Shown one piece after another: positions 8,526 through 19,000 of a stretch of 64,000 nucleotides of DNA (the first letter of the stretch is position 1; the number at the start of each line of letters is the position of its first letter). A program made the translations under genes and the position numbers. The notes beneath the pieces are model-generated. The model did no database searches, was not told the origin of the DNA, and saw nothing but the letters and a program-made list of their open reading frames with translations. The DNA comes from Tritrichomonas musculus (lineage: Eukaryota; Parabasalia; Tritrichomonadida; Tritrichomonadidae): positions 11,222,001 to 11,286,000 of the forward strand of contig JAPFFF010000001.1 of NCBI GenBank assembly GCA_039105265.1, in the 5' to 3' direction.

Positions 8526-11500
8526 ATGAATTCTTATATCGCTAAATTTGCATGCACTCCGTATTTAGCCCCACCTCCTCCTAATCCAAATATAAAAACA
8601 ACAAATCTTCGAATAGAAGATACTTTATTGACATTATTTGAAGGATTTGAGCATTCACTTATCAACGATCGTCAAGAAAAATTAAGAATGTTTCAAGAAC
8701 TCGAAATAAATCTTCCCAAAATTTGCAATTTACAAGCAGACCGTTTCCCAAATGATGTTGAGCCTAACAAAATGAACGGAACGATCATGACATTTCTTAC
8801 ACTATTAGCAGATCCTTCATATCGTCTTACTTCACTTTGTCCAATTCCTAAGTTAGATACATTAAAACTTGATTTTCTTCTCAAACATTGTTTAACTCGC
8901 CGCATTCCAATCGAGAGGGCTGTGTGGGCCATTCATCACTATATTATTAAAATGGAAATACCAGCCGACACGATAACAAATACTCTTATTTCGATTCAAC
9001 CAACAGATATAATTTTTTATTGCAAATTATGCAATGGCATTTATCGAAAAAATCTCCTTAATCATATTACATTTTTAAAATGGGCAATTACTCATATTCC
9101 TCCAGAATATTTAAAAGATTTTGAAAAAGACATTGTTCGAACACATTCTCTTTTATACTACTCTTTATCATCGAATAACGTGAATGGAAATTCCAATTTT
9201 CCAATTTTTCTTAAATTCCTCTCAAAAAGTTTATTAATTAACGAATCACACATCATTCAACTTTCACTTCTTTGTGAGAACCAGAAGATATTTACACTCA
9301 ATCAAGCCAAATGCATTTACAGTCTAATTTACAACAAAAATTTATTAAAACGGATTCGACACATCCACGAGATTCTCTTTTCAAAGGAATACAGAAGGGA
9401 TTGCTCGTCATTTCTACTTTTTCTGATGCCGTTGATAATTTTCAAAGATTTTCCACACTATAATTTTGAAGTAATTCTGAACAACACACGAAGTGCGTCA
9501 TTTTTTTTAAAACCGTCAAAACAGACCAAAATAGCCCTCAATATTTGTCAAACCGTCATTAACCGTTTTACTGATCCGGTAAACGTCTCCTCACTGGCTG
9601 CCTGGCTGATAAGAAAACTCGGTTTTAAACTAGACGTTGGAACTTTTTGTGAGTGGGTTTTTGAATTGACAGAAACCACTTTTTCAGACAAGTACAACCG
9701 AAGTGACAAATTTATTTTCAATTCATTGAAGGTTTTGTTCTATGAGCTTCAGTTCCAGGGCGTTTTGAATTACAAGGAGTTCCACTCTTACGTCCATAGT
9801 CAAGGATACTTCGTTACGCGGCCGATAGCGACCAAAAAGATCATTTCTGAGTTCCCTATTCTTCTGTATGACTTGGTTGACCGTCATGGAAACAAGAAGA
9901 GGACAATCAGAAGTGAAAACTTAAAAGGCGCAAATGAAGTATTTCCAAAGGTCCTTCTTGATTTGCACCTTTTCTTTCCTGACAGCCAAATTGAGAAGAA
10001 AATGAAAACGATCAATTCAAATCCAATCGGCCAGCTTGAAATGATAAAAACTCTTCCGTTCTGCATCCGTTTCGTCATCGCATCCTGGACAATCATCTCA
10101 AACGACACTAATAAAAAACGGTTGGATTCAAAAAGTTTGATTGACTTTTTGAATGATCTAGGCACTCCGTTTTTAATTCCCGAATTATCGAGGAACTCAT
10201 CGTTCGTCCCGCGAAACGCGCGACAGTTCTTGGCTGCCTTTGAAAGCCACGGCCTCAGAAATAATTTAGAAACGGTCATAACCAACGAAATTTCACCTTC
10301 ACGGCTTTCTGAATTGTTCATTCGCTTTTCGCATCTCTGCTCTCTTCATGTTTTTGACTTGTCCTTCTCGATTCGAAGTCATGATGAAGTTTGCTTGATT
10401 CTTTCGCTCTTTTTCTGCGATCTTATGACGTTTAAGAACATTTCGTACAAGAGCTTCGTTGAGTTCTTCGATGACTTCTGCTATTCAATGGACGTTCCGA
10501 ACCCAGTTGATCTTTTTGTGTCACTTTTTCTATCGTCTTGTTATTTGAAGAACCGGTATGTTGATGAAAGTGACAGAATTTCAATTCATTCAATTTTGAA
10601 TGGCATCGATAACGATCAAAACGTTCAGAATTTTTCAAATGTTTATTCTTTCATTTCACTTTTTGTGAGAGATTTGTTTAAGAGACAAATAATCAAGCCA
10701 TCTGAGTTTGCCATCATTGTTCTCACTGTTGCACAGAACAAGGACAACAGGCCGTTCATTGTGTATGATGATGATTCCATTTCTACATTGATTGAGTCAG
10801 TTTTTCAGATTTTGTTTGATTTTCTGGCAGAAAACGCGTCAGTTTTTGAGTCAAATGACTGTTTGACTCTTGATGTTGTTGACATGTTCATGTCCACTTT
10901 ATCTTTCTATAGTGGCAACCAAGTAATCAAAGAAACACTCGAAACGGTTTATCACAATTTTCTGACCCAATTGAAAATTCTGAGGCCCCCTCAATTTTCA
11001 TCGAAACCATCATCACAATCCTTTTTGTGTGCTGTTTACACCCTGCTGCCCGCCGAGCTGTTTTCTGACGACTGTGGCTCAATTATCAACTTTTTCAAGA
11101 AGAACGCGAACCGCGTGAATCTCTTCTTTTGGTGCAGCTGGCTTCGTGATCGTACTGAATTCAAGCCCGGCTTTCCAGTGGCCCAGCACGAGCCATTTCC
11201 AGAGAGCAAGAAGCTGAAGTACATCACTGAGCTTGTTGACACATTTTGGAACCAAGGCACTACATCGTCTCACTCACAAACCAATTCAAACACCTACGAC
11301 TTTTTCAATGACTCCTTTGAAAAAGAGCTTTGTGAAGAATGCTGGTGGATTTTGTGCGAGAGCAAGTCCATTTCGAACGCCGTTATTCAGAAGTGCATCA
11401 ACAAGTCGTTCTTCAATTTCAGCTGCCTCCACCCGGCGCTCCTCACAGCAGACGAGCTCATTTTGGAGTATTTGTGCGACAAGCTGAGGGAGACAAACAC

Positions 11501-12011
11501 GATGTCAATCAACGATGATTTCGTCCTTTCCGCATCTTCAGTGTTTGTCATCTTCGTGTCAAAGTTTGCCCACAACTACAAGTACTTCCAGTTGACCGTC
11601 AGCATAGCAAACAAGCTCCTCGAATGGATGCTGAAATTGTGGGAAGACGAGAGCTCGATGCTGATGACGTTGATTGACACGTTCAACTTCATCGTTTGCT
11701 GGTCGCTGGGCCACTCTAACGAGGAGGAGGCACAGAGCGAAAATAAGGGATTCGCAAACCAGGGATCCTTCCACGACATGCTTCACTCGAAGATCATTCC
11801 AAACATGAAAAAGTTGCCCAAAGAGCTGGAGAGGAAGATCTTGCTAAACAAGCCAAAACAGGCCTTCAAAATCATCAAGAATCCTCTCTACTTGGACTTC
11901 GTGTCTCAGGACAACGAGCCCGGAAATCAGCTCAATGAAGGCGGCTCGAACTTTCACGGAGACTTTAGCTTCTTCGATGATGACGTGGAAGATCAACTTT
12001 TCTGGGGATGA
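8526..12011 (+). CDS. Med12-like Mediator kinase-module subunit
   Basis: A 1161-residue helical protein. Two stretches resemble Med12. LLKHCLTRRIPIERAVW (about 118-134) is like the N-terminal Med12 domain, where a leucine-rich helix is followed by (V/I)P-x-x-RA-x-W. AAWLIRKLGFKLDVGTFCEW (C375) followed about 20 residues later by FNSLKVLFYELQFQGVLNYK resembles the LCEWAV region, whose consensus has a CEW motif and a helix ending C/F-E-L-x-x-x-x-V/L-x-S/N-Y. Med12 activates Cdk8 in the Mediator kinase module in the nucleus. The rest is divergent and the protein is shorter than metazoan Med12. G+C content climbs markedly along the gene (see findings). A huge unrelated helical protein is the alternative. 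Confidence 0.55.
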   Translation: MNSYIAKFACTPYLAPPPPNPNIKTTNLRIEDTLLTLFEGFEHSLINDRQEKLRMFQELEINLPKICNLQADRFPNDVEPNKMNGTIMTFLTLLADPSYRLTSLCPIPKLDTLKLDFLLKHCLTRRIPIERAVWAIHHYIIKMEIPADTITNTLISIQPTDIIFYCKLCNGIYRKNLLNHITFLKWAITHIPPEYLKDFEKDIVRTHSLLYYSLSSNNVNGNSNFPIFLKFLSKSLLINESHIIQLSLLCENQKIFTLNQAKCIYSLIYNKNLLKRIRHIHEILFSKEYRRDCSSFLLFLMPLIIFKDFPHYNFEVILNNTRSASFFLKPSKQTKIALNICQTVINRFTDPVNVSSLAAWLIRKLGFKLDVGTFCEWVFELTETTFSDKYNRSDKFIFNSLKVLFYELQFQGVLNYKEFHSYVHSQGYFVTRPIATKKIISEFPILLYDLVDRHGNKKRTIRSENLKGANEVFPKVLLDLHLFFPDSQIEKKMKTINSNPIGQLEMIKTLPFCIRFVIASWTIISNDTNKKRLDSKSLIDFLNDLGTPFLIPELSRNSSFVPRNARQFLAAFESHGLRNNLETVITNEISPSRLSELFIRFSHLCSLHVFDLSFSIRSHDEVCLILSLFFCDLMTFKNISYKSFVEFFDDFCYSMDVPNPVDLFVSLFLSSCYLKNRYVDESDRISIHSILNGIDNDQNVQNFSNVYSFISLFVRDLFKRQIIKPSEFAIIVLTVAQNKDNRPFIVYDDDSISTLIESVFQILFDFLAENASVFESNDCLTLDVVDMFMSTLSFYSGNQVIKETLETVYHNFLTQLKILRPPQFSSKPSSQSFLCAVYTLLPAELFSDDCGSIINFFKKNANRVNLFFWCSWLRDRTEFKPGFPVAQHEPFPESKKLKYITELVDTFWNQGTTSSHSQTNSNTYDFFNDSFEKELCEECWWILCESKSISNAVIQKCINKSFFNFSCLHPALLTADELILEYLCDKLRETNTMSINDDFVLSASSVFVIFVSKFAHNYKYFQLTVSIANKLLEWMLKLWEDESSMLMTLIDTFNFIVCWSLGHSNEEEAQSENKGFANQGSFHDMLHSKIIPNMKKLPKELERKILLNKPKQAFKIIKNPLYLDFVSQDNEPGNQLNEGGSNFHGDFSFFDDDVEDQLFWG

Positions 12012-13073
12012 GGAATTATTATTTTTTTATATGTTTTATATTATTTATTTGTAATTGTTATTTTTTTTTTTTTATAATAAAGAATATTTTTTAAAAGATT
12101 TAAAAACACATAGAATTGAAGGTAAAAAATGTAATGCATTAAGACTTAATAAGGTGAAAATGCAATGAATTACTTTAAAATATCTTTACTCAGAAAAAAA
12201 AATATAGCTTTTTGAATCCACATTTGTCATCGCTAATTTCGACGGCAGGAGGATTTTTCAGCTAAATATCTGAGATTTAGGAGTTCATATATTAAGTTTA
12301 AAGAATTATAGTTAAATTCTTATTTTTTAGAATTCATTTTCAATTCATATATATGTGTTATAAAAATTATTATTATTAAAACTAAAATAATATTAATATA
12401 AAGAATAAAAAACTCAGATATATTTATTCTTAATAATTGAATTAGTAAAAAATAATGATTGAATTTTTTGTTTTTTTTTTGAAAAAAAATTCAAACAATG
12501 ATTAATAATCCATAATCATGAAAATTTATTCAATAAATATAAATATTTCATCAAGAAAAATGTTTATTTGTGTAAATATTCAAATAATTTATATTCAAAT
12601 TTTGAGAAAATAGTATTTGAATAAATATTCAAATTTGTTAAGCTTAGGATAAAACATTTTTATCTACTCCAAATAAATATATTTCAATGATATATTGATC
12701 AGAATAACTAATATATATCACCATAAATCTTATAAGAATATATATAATTCAAAAAACTATAAAATCATCTTTCTAAAAAAGAAAATTCAACTTAATATTT
12801 GTGAAATTACAGTTGGCTTTTTTTTAATGAAATATTGAATTTCATTTAAGTTTCTTTTCATTCGAGCAATATAGTTTTTTACACGATTTCAAAAAAATAT
12901 GGTCAAAAGAACTTTCAATTTTGAGTTGATCTTTTAAAAAGCAACAATGATTTAAAATGGAATCATTTTTGCATATGCATTGAATTTAACACAATTTTTT
13001 CAAATAAGAAAATTGATTTTTAACACTAAGAAAATTAAATTAGTTATTACTTGATATTATTTGATTTTAATAA
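12012..13073. other. 1.06-kb AT-rich spacer
   Basis: Begins with A/T runs and an aataaag motif at about 12076 that may belong to the 3' end of the preceding transcript. The rest is AT-rich with no gene, RNA or clear inverted repeat. A slightly GC-richer patch at 12225-12260 (cgctaatttcgacggcagg) was not recognised. Confidence 0.6.
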
Positions 13074-16000
13074 ATGATTTACTTCCTTTTGATCTTTTTT
13101 AGAGTTATTCCACCACAAAAATCTCATGTTTCTAATTATTTAAAGCCTGCAGGAATAAATAGATATGAATATCTCAATAATTGCCAAGACAACGGAAATG
13201 TTGGAATCGATAAAAAATTTGAAGATTATGGATCTATCAATAAGGACGCAATTATATATTGCGAAAAGAAAAATCCATTTATTGTTTCAAATTCTGTATT
13301 TTCAAAAATAAATATATATAGAAAATGGGGAGCTGAATATAATGCTTACATTTTATGGGTATACAAAACAAATGCAGAAATCAAAAATAATAATTTTTCA
13401 GATTGTACAGTCCGACCAAAAGTTATATATTGTCAAGGAGATTCTTATTCATTAACTTTACATAATAATAAGTTTAATAATTGCATTCATAAAAATTCTG
13501 GTTCAAGAAATGAAGTTATTGGCTCAGATTTCAAAAAAGAAAATAATATCCAAAACAATTCCGTTATTTTTAATGATCTAGATAAATCAGGAAGAGCGTT
13601 TTTTATACAATGTAATAGAAATACTATTTTTAATGGAAACTATATAAAAAATGCAAATTATAATCAAGAATCAGGTGGCCTTTTGATTAAAGATACAGGC
13701 AGTGGGAATCCTCTTCAATTCAAACACAATATATTTGTCAATTGTTTTGGAAATCAAAACGATAATGGCGTTGCTTTAATGATTTATGATGTTAGAGACG
13801 ATTTTGTTTTTGAAAACAACACTTTCCAAAATAACAAAAACGAATACACAATAACAGATAAAAATGTGGAATATTACAAAGGATACTTTATGAAATTTGA
13901 TTGCAACAAAGACTATAATCCATCTTCCATTACTTTTTTAAATTGCAAATTCAGTTATTTAGAATGCGATGGACAAAGCGGAGGAGGAATCGGACTCTTA
14001 TACAGAAGTGACAACAACAACTTACAATTTAAGCTTACTTTTGATGGAACCACTTTTGAGCATTTATATTTCACTCATAAAACTTACGGGGGTGGTGCTA
14101 TTTGTTTTGCCAGTGAAGTTAACGAAAACAAAAGGTCACTTTTGACAGTTCTTAATTGCATTTTCCACAATGTAACTTCAAAGTGTGGAGGTGGCGCCAT
14201 TTATTACAATGCTCCACAACAAGAATTAATGATTGATAACTGCACCTTTACTGACACTTACACCAGAAACGACGGACAATTTGGCGGAGCTATTTATGTG
14301 AAATTAAGCGAAGATCCAATGCCAATTACAATTACAAACTGCAACTTTACTAATACTTACTCATCAAAAGGAGGCGCAATTTATATTGAACGTAATGAGA
14401 ACTCGAACTCACCTATTTCAATTTCAAATTGCGTTTTCACTAGAACAAAAGCAGATGCAGATGGCCACTCAATTGTGATTGATAAATCAGCTTCTGACCA
14501 AGTTACTATTTCTAACTGCTGCTGCTATGATTGCGGAACAAATCAAGATTCATACGCAATTGTTCTTGATGTTTCCAACCTTGATTTCAACACAAATAAA
14601 ATCATTTTTTCAGATACTGATCAAAGTTGCGGATGCATCCTATTGAAAAAGATCGGTTCACATTCTTTCAGAGGAAACGTATTCCAAAACGCACACATTA
14701 AAGATGAGAAAATGTGGAATTCAGCTGGAATACACAGTGAAGAAAAAATCAATACTCCTTCTTTGGTTATAGAAGATAACATCTTTGATCACATTCCTGG
14801 TGTAAATCAAGGACGATGCATTTTCGCGGACATACAAGGAACGAATACTGTAACGATCAGAAACAATACAATTCAAAATTGTCCTTCAGGAGGAATTCTA
14901 ATTAAGATAATTTTTAACGCACAAGAAAAGCCACTTTTCACTTTTGATTCTTGTCGTTTCATTAACAACACAATCAAAGAGAATTGCTATTCATCAATTG
15001 GACCAACACCTCATTTTTGGATTCAGAATCCATTTGAAGGCAACGATATGAAAGAACTAACTCTCACTTTTGAGAATTGCGAGTTTGAAAATAATCATGC
15101 TCCTGACGGCGGTGCTTTGTTTTATGGAAAGAATTGGTATTCTTCCAATATTAAACTCAGCTTGAAGAATTGTAAATTTGACAGCAATAGTGCAAGCAAT
15201 GGAGCATCGGCAATTTCAGTCCATACATATCAAGGCATTGAAATTGATAACTGTAATTTTACAAGCCACAAATCAGAAGGAAGTAGTGGAACAATCGTTA
15301 TTGAAACAGATTTCCAATGCTTGGATGATTCTGATGGAAATAATGAATGGTATCCTGCTCCACAGACGAGGAATCCAATAATCTCAATTACTAATTGCAT
15401 AATTGAAAATAGTGAAAGAACAGCTGGTCATGAAATTTCTACAATGAATTCACCAAATGCTCCTCTAACTGTTTTTAATTGCAAGTTCACAAATTGTGGA
15501 ACAACTGGCTATTTAATTTCAACAAATGCCCATAATAATTTGATTAGTAACTGCACTTTTGGCTTTACTATTGAAACAACGTCAAGAGGCATTTACTCTA
15601 CCAATGAAAAAATAGAATTACTTGGAAACCACTTTCAAAATTTGAAAGATACTGTGATTCAATTGTCTTGTCTACAATCAGAGACAAACCAAATTAAATT
15701 AATTGAAAATAAGTTTGTTGGCCTCAATAACGGATACGCTCTTTATGCTGAAAATCAGCTTTCAACTGCTCCATTGATTCAAAGAAATGAATTTGAAAAA
15801 GCTGATAGCAATCTTCCTTTATTCCACCTTAAACTGAAAGAGAGTATAACTTCATTTACTTTTGATAACAATACTTTTAAGAACCTAAACATCGATCATG
15901 ATATTGGCGGCTTTGGCTTAGATTTAAGCAATGAAAACGAAGGAATTACAATTGAACTTTCATTCATAGATTGTGTTTTCATTGAGAATTCAAATAAGAA

Positions 16001-19000
16001 GAAAGGTGGAGCTATTGCTTGCGATTTAAACCAAAATAATGGCAACATTTTATTAAAGATTCAGCATTGTTATTTCCAAAAGAATAACAATGAAGATAAA
16101 GGAGCTTCTGTCTATGCAAATGTACGAAATGACGTTTTAATTAGCGACTCTAGTTTTTCTGAAAATTCTGGAACAGAAGGCGGCGCCATTTATATAGTTC
16201 CAGATATTAATGGCAACACTCAGACCTCATTGATATCGATAACGAATTGTCATTTCGATAAAAATGAAGGAAACAAAGGTTCATCGATTCATATTTCATC
16301 AGGTCAAACAAAGACATTGAAAATTGAATCCTGTGATTTCAATGAAGACCAAGGATGTGTTTATATCGATGATTTTCCCAATACTATTGATATCAAATAT
16401 AATTCCTTTACTAACATTTTAGACCACTCAATGTTAGTAATAAAAAGTACTACATCTACATCCACTGAATTGACCATTGAACGATGCGTTTTTGATTCAT
16501 ACACTGGAACAATTAACAAGTGCTTTGAAATAGTGATCAATAGATACCAATTTGAGTATAACGATAACGTCATACAGAACATTGTAGGAAATGGATGTGA
16601 TAGTTATCTTGGTTTATTTGATTTCAAAAAGCACTTTACTTTTGAATTACAAAACATCTCATTCATTAATAACTCCTGCGATTGCTTATATGGCGGAGGA
16701 ACAGGATTACAATTATTAGGGGCTTCACAAATATCCTTCATTAATTGCAAGTTCATAAACAATAGAGCTAAACAAAACACAGGAACCAGTCGTCCAACCA
16801 AAAGTTCAGATAAGCCTTATTACAATGGCGACGGAGGAGGCATCCAACTTGGATTTTCATGCGAAATGAATGACTTTCACCTCTTATTGCAAGAGTGCTT
16901 TTTTTCAAATAATAAAGCACACCGACATGGAGGAGCAATTGCAATCCAGACATTAAGAGACGTTACTATATCAAATTGCATATTTGAAAACAACGAAGCT
17001 AATTGTAATTCTGAAAATTCAGAATTACTCTATGAAAACCATTTTGATAAAAAATCAGAAGGAAGAGGAGGTGCTATTTACATAAATCCTGTTTATTCAT
17101 ATGATGATGATTCATTATCGTGCAAATCGCCTAGCTTTTTCATGTCCAAAGTTATAATTGAAGAGTGTAAATTCAATAAAAACAATGGATATGATGGCTA
17201 TGCAATGTACTTCGAAGGTGATGATCCAAAGGCAAACTATTTAATTCAGAAAAATGACTTCTTTGATAATTATAATGAGAAAAATCATGATGGTGATCAA
17301 AATAAAATATACGGCGCCGTCATCACTACCGAAATTTTATCATTATCAAGAGAACAAATCATTAAAGACAATAATTTTTCTTACACAATTCTTGAGCTAA
17401 CTGTCCCTGAAGTATCTTATGTCGACCATTACGGTAAAACAGCAACAAAGCCTTTTTCAAAATCAGAAGAATTTACTGAATCAAATACTTTCCCAACAAG
17501 TATTTTCACAGATTCAAAAACATTCAGTAATTCACTTTTATTTACTAAATCTAACAAGTTCTCACAATCCAAAGCATTCACTAAGTCTGATACTTTTTCA
17601 CAGTCCAAAGAATTCTCTAAATCTCAGACATTCACCAAATCAGATACATTTTCACAGTCCAAAGAATTCTCTAAATCTCAAACATTTACCAAATCAGATA
17701 CATTTACAAAGTCCAAAGAATTCTCGAAGTCTCAAACATTTTCAGCGTCAAACCTTTTTTCTAAATCAAGCAAGTTCTCACCATCAAGTCCATTTTCTAA
17801 TTCTGGCACATTTCATCCCTCAAATGTATTTTCACCATCAAATACGTTATACGTGCCAACCGAAGAACCACTTTCATCATCAGTCATCAAGCCTGAAATC
17901 AGTGAATTGTCATCAATAAGCAGTGACAATGAAATCAGCTCATCAACAAACAATGATGCTGATGTTGAATCATCATCAAACAATGATGCTGTAATTGAAT
18001 CATCATCAAACAATGATGCTGAAGTTGAATCATCATCAACAAACAATGATGCTGAGAAAGAATCATCAACAAACAATGATGTCGTAATTGATTCTTCTTC
18101 AACAAGCAGTGATGCTGTAATTGATTCTTCTTCAACAAGCAGTGATGCTGTAATTGATTCTTCTTCAACAAATAATGATGCTGAAGTTGAATCATCATCA
18201 ACAAACAATGATGCTGAAGTTGAATCATCATCAACAAACAATGATGCTGAGAAAGAATCATCAACAAACAATGATGTCGTAATTGATTCTTCTTCAACAA
18301 GCAGTGATGCTGTAATTGATTCTTCTTCAACAAGCAGTGATGCTGTAATTGATTCTTCTTCAACAAATAATGATGCTGAAGTTGAATCATCATCAACAAA
18401 CAATGATGCTGAAGTTGAATCATCATCAACAAACAATGATGCTGAGAAAGAATCATCAACAAACAATGATGTCGTAATTGATTCTTCTTCAACAAGCAGT
18501 GATGCTGTAATTGATTCTTCTTCAACAAACAATGATGCTGAAGTTGAATCATCATCAACAAACAATGATGCTGAGAAAGAATCATCAACAAACAATGATG
18601 CTGAAGTTGAATCATCAACAAACAATGATGCTGAGAAAGAATCATCAACAAACAATGATGTCGTAATTGATTCTTCTTCAACAAGCAGTGATGCTGTAAT
18701 TGAATCATCAACAAACAGTGATGCTGTAATTGATTCTTCTTCAACAAGCAGTGATGTTGTAGTTGAATCATCAGCAAACAGTGATGCTGAAAATTCTGGA
18801 TCATCATCCACAAATAAAGACAGTGAAAGCAGTGATTCTTTGCCCTCAAACGATGAACTATCAGATATAATTGAAACAACCGATGCAGATTTGCCAATCA
18901 AAGTTCCAGACTGCGAAGTCATTGAAAACCGACTTTCGCATTTAGTCGATAAATGCAACTATTCATCTGAGGGAGGAACAAATGTTTTAGTGAAAGTTGT

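Noticed and set aside
9884-11786. Several antisense and overlapping frames within the Med12-like gene
   Set aside because: They appear only where the gene becomes G+C-richer, which lowers the chance of stops. Their products have no protein-like pattern, and the sense frame is continuous over 3.5 kb.
17813-18958. Antisense frames of 381 and 320 codons
   Set aside because: They lie entirely over the in-frame Ser/Asn/Asp minisatellite of the Pmp-like gene, whose unit has no stops on either strand. The translated products are pure repeats.
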